A stretch of 64,000 bases of DNA from Arthrobotrys musiformis (GCA_036971715.1 JAVHJL010000003.1:1426001-1490000), one strand, 5' to 3'; counted from the stretch's first letter, positions 47,545 to 58,969 are shown. A program made the numbers and translations. The notes: generated from the sequence alone by a model not told the origin.

Positions 47545-47557
47545 GAACCTTCCCGAA
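47545..47557. promoter_or_regulatory. heat-shock element upstream of Lon
   Basis: GAAccTTCccGAA: three perfectly phased alternating units of the Hsf1 consensus, 368-380 nt upstream of the Lon ATG. Lon/Pim1 is heat-inducible in budding yeast, which fits. Confidence 0.65.
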
Positions 47558-47950
47558 CATTGCATCGCTCGCAGCACCAGACGTCAACCTGCCTGGCTAC
47601 CTCACCTGGGGAGGTACATGCTTGGTTGGTGAATATGTTGCTTTTAATTAGCTTCAGTTTTATCTTTTATTTATTTTCCATTGCCGTTCTGTGCATAAGG
47701 TATATATCTGCGTAGCGGGGCCAGTTCCGTTTTCGTAAGTACGTAAGCGCATGCCGAGGCCGAGGCCGAGAATCCGGGCCGAATTGACCGGGCCGACCTC
47801 CATGCGCATTTTATATACAAACGACGGTTAAATCAAGGAGGCTTCTCAAACGCCAACATACATTGGATCAAGTACTTGACCCGCCTAATACATAGAGTGT
47901 AGTTACATGTACATTGGCTATATAAACCGATCATATATTATATACATTGT

Positions 47951-48150
47951 TAGGTACCTAGGTATTCAGGCGAAATTAATCCAGGTATAGCTAGGTATTA
48001 CTACCTCCCGAGAAATTTCGAAGCAGTTTCAGTTTGGCATTGCCACTGGTCTCGTTCCCAGACGTCACAAAGGGCACTGCCACTGTTAATTGTAAAGTTG
48101 GAACGGAAAATCTACCTACACTATATACTTAAGTATAGGTACCTAGGTAT
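47951..48150. repeat. TAGGTACCTAGGTAT motif, two copies
   Basis: The 15-mer TAGGTACCTAGGTAT occurs at 47951-47965 and again at 48136-48150. It contains overlapping palindromes (GGTACC, CCTAGG). Similar CTAGGTA pieces occur nearby (47990-48000 and 49110). Confidence 0.6.
48047..48074. repeat. dispersed repeat A, copy 1
   Basis: TGGTCTCGTTCCCA then GACGTCACAAAGGG. The same two halves, split by a 3-nt insertion, recur at 51540-51570, and the first half again near 52036-52050. They flank the secreted-protein gene. Confidence 0.65.
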
Positions 48151-48545
48151 CTTATACTCAAGCTTTAAATTTAAATTGACCACACATATTGCACCTGCAG
48201 CTTGGGGCACATATAATCAAACATCATGTTATACTGCAAAATATAACACACTTCAACACAACCCGTTGTCAGCAAAGCAAGAATTCTGCGACATGCATGC
48301 ATAAGCTGCGCCCTCTGTTGGTTGAGTGTTAGAGGCATGATTCGTACTAAATGAAGAAAGCAGTATTCAAGGAAGCCCCATAGGGGCTCCTGCTCCTTTT
48401 CCCTTTTCTTTTCCCTTTTTTTTTTTTTTTTTTAGAGAAGAAAAAGCTGCTAGCGAGGTGTATCTAAAAGAGCCACTATATTTTCAACCAGCTAGTAGTG
48501 TCGCCTGCGCATGCTTAGAAATGTGTAGGTCACGGGGCCAGATAT

Positions 48546-48571
48546 TATCTCGTAAACCAGATGCTACTGTG
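48546..48571. repeat. dispersed repeat B, copy 1
   Basis: Matches 52441-52466 at 25 of 26 positions (TATCTCGTAAACCAGATGCT and on; the other copy has AAATGCT). The two copies flank the secreted-protein gene in the same orientation. Confidence 0.65.
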
Positions 48572-49163
48572 TCTGCCAGATATGGGTATGAAATTGCTCG
48601 AGCCGTGGTATTAATTGCTCGTGAAATATACGTCTGCGACTGACTAGAACACCATCTGCAACTATTTTATGTTAGTAGGTGTTAGAAAAAGCTTGAGTTG
48701 GTACTACAGCCATGGCCTGTTTTCGATCCAGCTTGGGTACACTGGAGTATGAAGCTGGCCTCGAAATCCAATCGATTGAAGTAGAAATTGCATAAGTGTT
48801 ACGCACGGGATCGACGTGATCAAGTTTGGCTAGGCGCCTAGTTAGAGGCATGCATTGGACCCGGCTAATGGGCTAGAACGATACGTATTGTAGATCTGGG
48901 TGTCATAGACTTTTGACCCCATATATTTATTTATCTGTACCCTTTCCTCCTCATTCTATTTCTTCTGCCCGCTTTTCTTGTTCTTTTTAAGGTATACTCG
49001 ATGCATCTCTGGATGCAACTTGTAAGGATACTAGTCTTTAGTTAATTAAAATTAGCTATCCCGTCCCTTTGGCAGCTACCGCATTTGCGACCCAAGACTA
49101 TAGTACTAGCAGCTACCTAGGTCTATTGCTACCGAATGAGTAGCCGTTTATGCTACCTTCACC

Positions 49164-50735
49164 ATGATGCCTCAGTTCCCCCCGCCCAATACTTTGTCTC
49201 TTTTCATTATTTTTATCTCTGCTGTACTGAGCGCGCCGGCGCCCCAGTCGAAACCCACGGAGTCGACCACTATTTCTCAGCCTATAGCTTCAGGGCCCTC
49301 TATGTATAATGGCACTCTCTCATATGTCTGTCTCGCGAGTAGCAACGGAATATGCAATACTGCAACTAAGACATCACTTTTACCAACGGGTTCTCTCAAT
49401 CCTAATATCGATGTGACTCTGGCGACGGCTCTTGCAAATTTTACTATTGATAAAGCCCTACCAACAACTTCTGTCAAGACTCCTATTGACGGGGCCTTGG
49501 CTGTAGCAAATGCCAGCGAGACTGTAACAGCCGCTTTAAACCCATCAGGAATTCCTAAAAGTCTCGATCTCGGAAAACCACAAAACACTACAGCCGTAAA
49601 TACAACCGACACCTGGGAGCAGCCTCAATCTGCGAAACGGGTGAATCCGGGTCCTAGCTTTTTCTATCAAGAAGGGGGGATGAGGATCGACTGCCCCACT
49701 CCAAAGTCTATTTATGACAGCGCCAGGCGTATCGTCGGTTCGCGGACCCCGCCCGGCGAGCTATACCCTTGGCACATCAGCCGAGAGCAGTGGGGCCTCG
49801 TTATTGATTCAATGCGGAGAGTCTTGAAACTGGACGCGCAGCCAGTGTCAAATAACGTTCACCGGGGAATAATGGCCAGTATTTCCACTCTGAAGTCCGA
49901 CTGCAGAAGAGGTTGCTTATGCGACTCAACCGCTCGCATTATACCCTCTAGTCAGGGGGACGCAGAATCTTCCAATTTGGGTCTGAAATCCGGGAAAAAC
50001 GCGGCCGGTCGTCGTGTGTTTAGTAGGCCATGTAATAGCGCTGTCAATGCGGCTAGGTGTGCAATTATCATTGGTAAGAGTTACCCTTCCCGAAGTTCTA
50101 GTTTATAAGTTTTGGATTCTGTCCTGAATACATCATCCTGGCCCATTCATGAATCCGTAATTTATGAAGGTATATATTCAGAGAAATTTATTCTCACTCT
50201 GTATACAATTTAATATTTAGGTTGCTGGTGTACTGCGACTTTGCTCAGCGATGTACGTCCGGGGCCCGAATACGCTGATGCGGATATTAATGCTTTCGCA
50301 CGCGCGATCGACAGGATTCCCGTGTCCATTCGTAGGGCACCCTATAACCGCGATTGGCCGGGGTGGTTAGTCGACGACACTCGCGCGCAACATCCGCAAC
50401 AGAGAGTCAGATACAGCCTAGACGTATTTACTCCGCCGGACCCGGAGAACCCCCAATACCTCCCCATGAACAATGGAGTTCTGGCGCCGGAAAATGTGGT
50501 AAATCGCCAGCGAGATCCCCCTTTGTTCGGGCCCAATGACCAAACGCTATACATCCCACCGGGCGGGCCAGAGGAGCAAGAAAACCCATCGCAACCTCAT
50601 AGACTTCGAATGCATAGTTTCTTTTCCCGACTGCGCAATGCCCAGTTCGTACCACCTGAGGAAGAGCTTCCTCCTTATGACCCGTTTGACCCGTTCCGTC
50701 ATATCCCCGGTCCCGGTGGCTCGTCCGGGCAATAG
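49164..50735 (+). CDS. predicted secreted protein, effector-like, unknown family
   Basis: Two exons, 49164-50073 and 50221-50735, with a 147-nt intron (donor GTAAGA, acceptor TTTAG), joining to 1425 nt (474 residues). Residues 1-24 form a clear signal peptide: hydrophobic core LSLFIIFISAVLSA followed by PAPQ. The mature N-terminal part is Thr/Ser/Ala-rich with several N-glycosylation sequons (NGT, NFT, NAS, NTT). The middle (about 185-315) looks folded, with cysteines in DCRRGCLCDST, PCNSAVNAARC and, across the splice join, IGCWC. The C-terminal third is Pro/Arg-rich and acidic at the end (PPEEELPPYDPFDPFRHIPG). I recognise no enzyme family; it could be a lineage-specific secreted protein. 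It sits alone in repeat-bearing DNA, a common setting for such genes. Confidence 0.75.
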
Positions 50736-51539
50736 ATCTATAGATCCATGGAGGCAGATTGCAATCAATTGGACACTACATGACCTAAGCTAAAGGGTCT
50801 GCTATTTTTGAACATTTGGAATCTCTTACAAGTTTTACCTACCTATGTTTTTCTTCTTCTCGTTTGATAGTTTACGTCCCTTCTAGTTCATCTTATAATG
50901 GAGCTTCGTTTTTAAATATTAAATGTTGGGTTCGGTACCGGTACTTTGGTTCTGCTTGATACCCGACTGAAAGGAAGGGTTACTCAAGTACTCCCTAGTG
51001 GCCGTGCCTCCCCACTCCTCTATAAAATATAATTTATAAGGGCCTAAAATTTCTTATATAAAAAATATGTTATTTTTCTTGGTGTGTTCTTTTGTAGTTT
51101 CGTATTGCCACCTGCGGTGGCTATCGCGTTGGCAGTCCGGTTCGACACAAGTTCTGTATGGATATGAGATTGATTGAAATTTAAAAAGAGTTTGCCAAAA
51201 ATTGAATTATTTGTTTGAATTTTATTTTTTTAAAATATTATATTTTGGAAAGTTTGTAGCGTAGATGTAGTTGGCTTTTTTGGTTCAGTTGGGTTTAATA
51301 ACTACCTAATGTTAACATCTCTGAGACCTTGAAAACTCATGTTGGGTATCGTCTTGTGCCACGTGGGTTGGCTGTTTCGCATGGAAAATATATAATTATA
51401 ACATGGCACTGTGCGGGTTGATGAATTTATTTGTACGCTAGTACACAAATAGATATATAACGCTCCCCGGAGCCCCAAGGCATAGGTGAGCGTCCCCCAG
51501 ACTAATATATAACACTGCAACTGTAAACATAGCCTGGAA

Positions 51540-51570
51540 TGGTCTCGTTCCCACTAGACGTCACAAAGGG
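51540..51570. repeat. dispersed repeat A, copy 2
   Basis: TGGTCTCGTTCCCA, CTA, GACGTCACAAAGGG: identical to the copy at 48047 apart from the CTA insertion. A partial third copy (ACTGGTCTCGTTCCCAG) lies at 52034-52050. Confidence 0.6.
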
Positions 51571-52440
51571 GCCGGACTCACTTACCTGCGCTAAGCCTTC
51601 TTTCCATTTATTTGTTGTAATATGGTGAACATGAGTGTATGTACATACCTCTCCAAAGGCTAGCGAGAAGTTGTATTGCTCGATCGATCGATCAATGCGA
51701 AAATATCGAATGATTCTTGTCAAAACACCTTCGAACGGGTCTTAGAAATATGAGAATTGACCCAGACGGGCAAAGCGGTTGATATTCGAAATCTAATCTC
51801 TCTCTCTGCCTTCCTCCCTCCCTGCCGGCTGTTCCAGACCCTCGCTCCCTATGCTTCGACATTTGGTACAGCTAAGAATTATACTACACGAAGTGACACA
51901 AAGGGTGGTGCTGCGCAGGAGACAAGAAGTGACACTATTAATTGATTATTTAGAGACTGCGTTGCAATCGTTGTAAAGCGCTTGGTGTTCTCAGAGCGGG
52001 CTCCTTCGAGTATATCCCAGGCCTTCTAGAGCAACTGGTCTCGTTCCCAGGAGCAACCAAATAAAAGCAAGTTACGTAACGTTACTAAGCGGACCCGTAA
52101 ATTCGATATTGCCTCCTACTTCTTTATAAATTTACTGACTTAGGCAGCTTGTCACCATTTGAAGTGTTCTTGCTCCTAGCGGTTCCTTTCCCATAAATTT
52201 GACCGCCGTGAGATCTCGAGAACATGAAAGTTCGAAAGTACTTGATATGATGCAATCTGAATAACCCATATTACTAGTTAGTCGATCCCCGAAAATATAG
52301 CCCGAAATTCAGCCTGAAAAGCAACCTGCATCGCAGAATTGCATTTGGGCTCGAAGCTGTTAATTTTTTTTCGTAGCTTCAACTTTTCGAGTTGCATATC
52401 CCCCCGCATGTCTGATTGCGACTGAGAAGCCCCGCACTCC

Positions 52441-52466
52441 TATCTCGTAAACCAAATGCTACTGTG
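52441..52466. repeat. dispersed repeat B, copy 2
   Basis: Matches 48546-48571 with one mismatch in 26. Same orientation as the first copy, 3.9 kb away. Confidence 0.65.
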
Positions 52467-52567
52467 GATGCTGCACTCTGATAGCTGTAGCTCAAATATC
52501 CACAATGGGCATGGCTTTTTCTATTCATCTGCTAGAATTATGGAAGACCGGGTTCGCTTAGTATGAT

Positions 52568-52604
52568 TAGTAGCAGTAGTAGTAGTAGCAGCAGTAGTAG
52601 TAGT

Positions 52605-52639
<35 letters not shown>

Positions 52640-52652
52640 TAGTAGTAGTAGT
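52568..52652. repeat. AGT/AGC trinucleotide microsatellite
   Basis: About 85 nt of pure trinucleotide repeat, alternating blocks of TAG and CAG units with no other interruptions. Noncoding. It is the longest simple repeat in the window and likely polymorphic. Confidence 0.9.
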
Positions 52653-53471
52653 TAGGAATTCCATTCTATTCTATTTCACAAGTTGTAGGCCTTATTTTTG
52701 AGGCTGCCTGGGAACCAGCCAGCTAGTCACCAGATCACCAAGTCACCAGGTCACCTAATCCTAAACCTGGCCTACCGAAAGCCTACATAATATCGGCCAA
52801 ATTTTATTCCTTCATACAAATGTACAATATTTCTATAACCACGAATGGTTCCCCGTTTTCTCTTTATCCAAGTGTACGCGCGTGAACTTACAAGAGTATT
52901 GTTGGAATTTAATATGTAATAAAATAATCGTTGAATACCTGGGAGAGGCGTTACTGTTCGACCTCCATTTTTCCTCTTAGTGATATTAGGATATGGCAGC
53001 CCGAAGCAGCTCAAAAAAACCACAGGATCAACACAATTTAATTTCAACTTACCAGGACACCGTCCCGATATCTAGCCTCGAGACTACCTTAATATATACG
53101 TCAGTGAATAACTGCCTTATGTCAATTATTTGTATATATCTTCCCTGGTTGCCCAGCCTCACCCATAACTACCCAGGTACTTAAAATTTTTTGATTTTGT
53201 ATATCCACCGGAAGGTATCTTGAAACTATACTATTGAATTCGAGAAGTGTATATCGCGTTGAACATCCCAGCAGTTGCAATTGCTTTTGCTGGGTCAAAT
53301 TATCATTCATCTTAGCGGTATACTTGATGCGCATGAGACTAAGCTGTAACCCAGGAATTAAACCGTATTAGTATTACTATTTCCCTACCCTCGAATCCAG
53401 GCACGACTATTTCCCACCACCCATTAAACCTATCCGACTTCCGAAATAAACACAAACTACCATATCCCCCT

Positions 53472-54724
53472 CTACTGCGAAACCCAATACCCCCATCCCA
53501 CCCCACCAACCGCCACAATCCCCGCCATAACAACATTAACCCCATTATTACTCAACAAATCAAACCCATTGAAGATCTCCCTACTCCCGTGATCCCCACC
53601 AACAGCCTTAGTCTCAGCCACCACCCGCCCTTCACCCGCACCTCCAACCCGTTTTCTAACCTGTCCTTCGAGCGATGGATACTTCCTGCTAGTCACCAAA
53701 ACCTTCTCACCACCTTCGCTCTCCACCACCTTCCCGGCTTTTACATCTATAACGCTGGCTTGTAGCGTCGCGCCGAGGAGGGAGTCTACAATTGTGCCGA
53801 TGACGCCTGATGCGATTATTACGCCGCCCAAGGTGGCTTTGAAGCTTACATCTGAGCCTTCGGCGAATGGGAGGGAGAGGAGGGAGATTGCGGAGATGAG
53901 AATACTTCCTGCCGTACCGGCTAGGAATCCGGTCAAGGTTACGCCGCCGTTGGTGCCTGGGGGGACTACCTTTAGCGGGTTGTAGATTAGCCTTGGGGGT
54001 GAGCGGGATAGGATTCCCAGTTCCGATGATAGAGTGTCCGAAAGGACGGCGGCGTATTGTCTATAAAAGTTATTTAGTAATAGAAAGAATTATATTAATG
54101 GTTTAGGCTGCATACGTCATAACCCCGACGATTAATGCATCCCTCCAACCATTCTCCCCGCCCGGGAGGAGGGAGAATGTGATTTCCTTCCCGGATTTTA
54201 GGTCATCTTGGATGAGATAGTAGTGGAGCAGGATTAGTACGCTCGCGCAGATGGAGTTGGAGAACACTTGGATGTGGGTTCTTGTCGTGACGGTGTGAGA
54301 TCCGTCTGCGGAGACGGTGAGGGATTGCTTTATTGCGTGTTTATGCTTTGTTGCCGCTGCATTTTTAATGACGTTAGTGGAATTTTACTCGCTGCACGTG
54401 GGCCCTGCGGGTATTCTGGCCTGCATGGTACCCGATTTCAAAGTGCATAAAAGCAGATTTACGATCCTGGTGGGTTATTACAAAAGAGTATACAGATCGA
54501 ATAGTTGTTGTGCATGAAGTGAAAAGATTTGATGAAATGTACTCACAATTTCCGACGAGGTAGAATCCGAAGAGTAGGCAGATATTCAGCGTGGAGAACG
54601 GATGGATCGCATGGATTACAGCCGTGCCGACGGCGGCAAGGATCCCGCCGAACGTCAGCGATTTGCGGGTGAGGGCGCGGTAGGCCACTAAAGCCGTCAA
54701 CGCGGAGGAAAGAGCCCAGTGCAT
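53472..54724 (-). CDS. TMEM19/DUF92 integral membrane protein
   Basis: Multi-pass membrane protein of the DUF92/TMEM19 family; the plant member VTE6 is a phytyl-phosphate kinase, while the fungal role is not established. Three exons on the minus strand: 54724-54547, 54356-54116 and 54060-53472, joining to 1008 nt (335 residues). Hydrophobic segments are in MHWALSSALTALVAYRALT and the following 50 residues, FSNSICASVLILLHYYLI, TGFLAGTAGSILISAISLL, TLGGVIIASGVIGTIVDSLL, and the C-terminal MAGIVAVGGVGWGYW. The family core is plain: ALIVGVMTQYAAVLSDTLSS, ELGILSRSPPRLIYNPLKVV and PPGTNGGVT. The frame is open upstream to 54994, but those residues are not family-like, so the ATG at 54724 is chosen. 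Confidence 0.92.
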
Positions 54725-55136
54725 TATTCCCTTTTTACTCGATATCCACCGGGATAGATGAAGCGGTGAAGGGGGGGTAGAAGGGAGTGCGGAAATGGGT
54801 GATATATATACACAGAGAGAGAATATATGCTGGCTTTTTCGGGTTGCATGTTGTCGGACTGTGGTAAGCTGGACGAAGTTGCGTTGCGGACATGTCAGAT
54901 TCTTGGCGTTGCTGTCAGCGCGGGAAGACGGGCATTCCTGATAATTGCTTGATATCCAGATGTATATTATGCATACGAGGTACGACAGGTGCAATCCAAG
55001 ACCTCTATTTCTATAGATCTAGATAGGTGGATGTATGATACCGCCAATGATAACCAAGATGGGACACTAAATACCACCAAGCGCCAAAAAAAAAATACAT
55101 TCCGTTGAATCGTATCATGCATATCGATGTATGTAT
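54725..55136. other. intergenic TMEM19-thioesterase
   Basis: This is the promoter of the TMEM19-like gene and the 3' flank of the thioesterase gene. No gene seen. Confidence 0.5.
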
Positions 55137-55987
55137 CTAAATCCTCGAATCCACACTAACCTTCCCGTGCTCGCAAGTGACCAGAATGTTCCCTGCATCA
55201 TCCGTCATAACCCCCTTCATATGCACCAACCTCTTCCCCAAACCGACGATGTCGCATTTAATCGTCACGGTGGAACCCCCCGGTGCTCCCTTCAGATAAG
55301 CACAGTTCAACGTCCTGCTGACCCCCCAGCGTTCCCAGAACCCTTCCTTTTGTACGAGCGTCAGGACTAATGTCGTCGCTATGTCAAAGATTGTTGCTGC
55401 GGAGCCGCCGTGGAGGTTACCCGCGAGATTGGTGTATTCGGTTGCGATGTGGAATTTGAACGTGATCGATGGGTTTGGAGATAAACTTGCGTTTATCGGT
55501 TCCAGGTCCGAATAGATCTTTTTTCCCCACTGCCATATAAATAAATTAAAATCAGCATAACTATTCAGAATTACAAAAAAATACGATAACGGGGGAAATG
55601 GGAACCAACAGAAGGAATATCCTCCCCATTCTCCTGCGACAGCTTTCCAAACTTTCGGAACGGAGAGTTTCGAACCAACTCCACCAATTCCTCTTCGCTC
55701 ATATCCTCCCTGGGATCCTTCGGTCTGTTTGACATATTTCTACTTTGTATAACCGATGCGACCTGGGGATGACGTGGAGTATACAACCTTCGCGAAGAGG
55801 AAATTCGGGTGGATGATAGTGTCGCGAAGGATGGATTGGAACTTGTGGATCTGGAGATACGGGGAGGTATTAGTAGTCGTCGTGCGGTCGATAAATTAAG
55901 CCGAATCGAGCACTTGTGATTGACGGCTGGGCCGCGGGTCAGGCTTTGGAGGACTGGGGTTAGGCTGCTGCCGCGCGACAGATGCAT
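55137..55987 (-). CDS. hotdog-fold acyl-CoA thioesterase (4HBT, ACOT13/PaaI-like)
   Basis: Predicted acyl-CoA thioesterase of the hotdog superfamily. Two exons on the minus strand: 55987-55610 and 55529-55137, joining to 771 nt (256 residues). Exon 1 encodes a long Arg/Ser-rich extension that fits a mitochondrial presequence (MHLSRGSSLTPVLQSLTRG and on), plus a helix SEEELVELVRNSPFRKFG. Exon 2 is the hotdog domain. The signature LAGNLHGGSAATIFDIATTL carries the HGG active-site motif, followed by SRTLNCAYLKGAPGGSTVTI and a final VTCEHGKVSVD strand. The donor is a weaker GTTGGTT, but phase and domain continuity support it. An internal ATG (MSNRPKDPRED) could give a shorter cytosolic form. The substrate is not predictable. 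Confidence 0.9.
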
Positions 55988-56368
55988 TTCTTAATGGTTC
56001 GCTTCTGATAAAGGGGGGAGGTATGGTTTGTTAGAATTGCAGATATACGGCCCGATACGGGGAGTGCATATACGGATGCCAGTGGGTTCCGATCTTGATA
56101 TATTGTCACGGCCTGGGATATGTGAACAGGCATCGGACGAGGATTAAAATGCACGGAAGCTTGGGATTGCCGAAACGTACGGGCTGCGAAATACAACAGG
56201 CACGATGTGTTGGGGCACTATACAGCAGCTGGTGGGCTGAGGCTTTTGCATCCTGTGCGACATGGCTAAATTCATTAATGAAACGCTCTGTGCTAGCTAA
56301 CTAAATAAATACAGAAGTAGGTATATAGATAAAATAGAAAAAAATGTAAAGACAACCGTATATAAGCT
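55988..56368. other. intergenic thioesterase-ATPase
   Basis: This is the promoter of the thioesterase gene and the 3' flank of the ATPase gene. Nothing else seen. Confidence 0.5.
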
Positions 56369-58969
56369 TCAAAAAACATTCCTCGACGCCCCGCCATCGA
56401 CCGTAATCTTCGCTCTCGTCGCCATCTTGAAGAGCACATTGCCGAACTTCTTCAAGGTGGCACCCCCCCACCCGATAGTCTCCGCGACCAACATCTGAGG
56501 ACAGTAAACGTATGCCTCCCCGGTATTAAGATTAGCGATTTTCTTAAACATCCCCACCTCTTCCTTGCGGTTCTCTTCATCCCAGCCACCCGGAGAAGAC
56601 TCTCCCTCCTGGCTCGGAGTTGTATCGAACCCAACGTGCTTTTTGATGAACTCGAACCAGCGAGGACTGGAAAACCGGTGCAAAACAACCATGGAAGCTA
56701 ATTCTAGTAGTTCCGGATGAACGAACGGGTCTTGCGTACTGATAATGGTCCTCATGCCCAAATGACGCTGCAACCGGATATTTGAAATTATCGATTCTGC
56801 AAACCGCTGGACTGCCGCTGTTGCGGTGCCGCCGTCGGTGTTGGACATATACCGATGAGCTTCATCCAGTGCGATGATTTTACCGGAAGGGCAAGGGGCG
56901 GATGTGAACAACTCATTACAAATACTGAACAAAACACACGCTGTCTCTGCGTCGACGAAGGGACAAGTGAGGTCGACTATTGTGAGTGCGCCTGGTGTTG
57001 CGGCGAAGTTGTTGACACCTTCTTCCGCTGCGATGAAGGATTCTAGAAGACTTAGCCGTTGCTCCAGGGGGCCTCGTTGCATCCCCGTCAGGCCCTCTCT
57101 AAAAATCCGTTGTTTGAAGACTTTATAGTCGAATTGGCTGCCAGTGGTGTCGTTTTCGTATTTGATGTCTCGTAACACCCGGTGGACGATTTGGATGTAT
57201 AGGGCACCGTTGCTGTCTTGGACGGACATTAAGTGGAGCATGGTGTTTATTGTGAGTTGAGATGGGTTAAGCATGAACTCTTTGATCGTTATGTTGGGGA
57301 TATTGGCGTATGCTGCTTTCATGCTGATGAAGTTTGATCGGGAGACGAGGACGGTGACTTTTAATGCTGGGTTTCTGGAGTTACCGCCGGTGTTGGCTAG
57401 GTGGGCAGCTTCGCAGGGCATGCTGACGCCTGAATGGTATGCTGCGTAGTGGAAGACCATCCCCGCGAGAGGTTTGCGGAGGATATTGACTGATCCGTGA
57501 GGAATCAGGCTGTTTTCTATAGACGATATTAATCGCGTTAGCTCTTTATTTCTTCCGTAGGATGGATATAAAGTGAGGTTGTGATTATTACCGAGCATCA
57601 CCGTTAATGTGTGAGACTTTCCGGCACCTTGCAGACCGCAGATGAATGCCATCCAGGGTGTGTTTGTATTTAACATAATCAAACGTTGCTCGCTCGAGTC
57701 TTCCGACCCAGAGTCGAGGAATTCTCCCAATATCGCGGATTGTGGCGGGATGGCTTCGCTCGAAGTTCCCCTGACGGTATCGGAGGTGAATAAAGGCGCG
57801 AATTTAAGGGTGCCTTCGATGTTGGATTGACTCTTCTTATCCAGGAAGAGCAGATATGCCTTACTTAATAAGTCTTCGATCAGGCTCTTCGTGGGAGCTA
57901 GTAAACGCAGCGGATGGAAAAGTTAATAACTAACACCTACTCGAAAAATTCAATAGATTCTTCAGGTGCTTACTTTCGAAAAGATCCTCAGCGGATACAT
58001 CATCATCTTCCAAGTTCCGCAGAGACACGTCGTCGCCGGAGGTCTGCCAAGGATGCGTGGACTCCATGATTGGTTGTGTTTCCCAGGACCGTACGGGTGC
58101 TTTTCCTTTGAGGGGTTCAAAAGTATCTGCATTTCCGCCCTTCGGGGAGGACTTGGGGGTGGGATACGCCCGTTCACCTCGTGAATCTTCCACCCCCTGG
58201 CCGTTACTCCAAACATGTGTATGCGCGTGATTCGAATTATCCCAGCCATTGTGATGATTCGAAGGGGTTTGAGGGGCGTTCCAGGATGTGTAACTGGCGT
58301 TTTCGACGGCTACGGCCGAGGGGAAGGTAGATGGTGGACGGGGTGGTGGTGACGCAGGGTATGCTGAAGGACCTGGGGCGGCATAAGTTTCTTGAGCCCT
58401 GAAGGCTCGCGGGGCCGTCGGTGCCTGAAACGTCGGCGCAGGATTGGCCGTTTGAAAAGTTGGCGCAGGATTGGCCGTTTGAATTGGCGGCTGGTTTGAG
58501 GCCGGATGCTTCCATTGTTTCCAGTGTGGAAACAAGGCCTTAACCTTCTTTTTAGGCATCGGACGGGTTTTCCAGTTGTCGAACCTGATGGATATTCACT
58601 GTTAGTATCATTTCGAACTGTGGATACTCGGCGTGGGAGTCAAAGAATAACTGTCTTCGAGTAGTATTCTCGTTTTACGAACTTGCGCAAGCTCACGGCC
58701 AGAAAAAGAACGCGGGGTGTTAATACATACTTAGCGTGAGCAGCAATGGTCATCCCGATGATGCCGCCGGAGTAATTTATCAACGGCCCGGAGCGCGGTA
58801 GTTGGGCGGCTAGTTCGCAGACGCTGTTTACGTCGAAGGGCAGACCCCCCGAGAGATGCTGGTATATCCCATCGTACAGCCAGCATAATAAGAGGTTTTT
58901 ATCGGTCTTGTTCAATTGGTCGAGGCTATTGGCACCCTTTGTGATTGCATCGTCCAATTTTTGCGTCAT
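56369..58969 (-). CDS. HerA/FtsK-like P-loop ATPase, fungal orphan
   Basis: Three exons on the minus strand: 58969-58731, 58584-57974 and 57897-56369, joining to 2379 nt (792 residues). Residues 1-80 form a small helical domain (DKNLLLCWLYDGIYQHLSGG). Residues about 90-270 are a disordered Pro/Ser/Asn linker that includes the repeat ANPAPTFQ twice. From about 280 there is a P-loop ATPase of the HerA/FtsK/VirB4 type: Walker A CGLQGAGKSHTL (near 370), an unusual insert with IENSLIPHGSVNILRKPLAG, a conserved ALTIVDLTCPFVD strand, Walker B KIIALDEAHRYM (near 625), the sensor-like TIISTQDP and an arginine-rich helix before it. Such ATPases move DNA or protein through hexameric rings; the substrate here is unknown. 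Similar proteins appear in many filamentous fungi, often as multicopy families, named only as P-loop hydrolases. Confidence 0.88.

Larger units (their letters stand above)
47178..49163. other. intergenic Lon-secreted protein gene
   Basis: This is the divergent spacer between Lon (-) and the secreted-protein gene (+). The Lon promoter occupies the first 0.4-0.6 kb. From about 47.9 kb it becomes AT-rich and repeat-bearing: TAGGTACCTAGGTAT twice, two repeat modules shared with 51.5-52.5 kb, and a T18 tract at 48416-48433. No gene seen. Confidence 0.5.
50736..53471. other. repeat-bearing intergenic, 2.7 kb
   Basis: The secreted-protein gene and the TMEM19-like gene converge on this stretch. It is AT-rich and contains second copies of repeats A and B and an AGT/AGC microsatellite. 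Frames at 51302-51723 and 52772-53047 are short and unrecognised. I see no gene; it may hold decayed transposon fragments. Confidence 0.45.
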
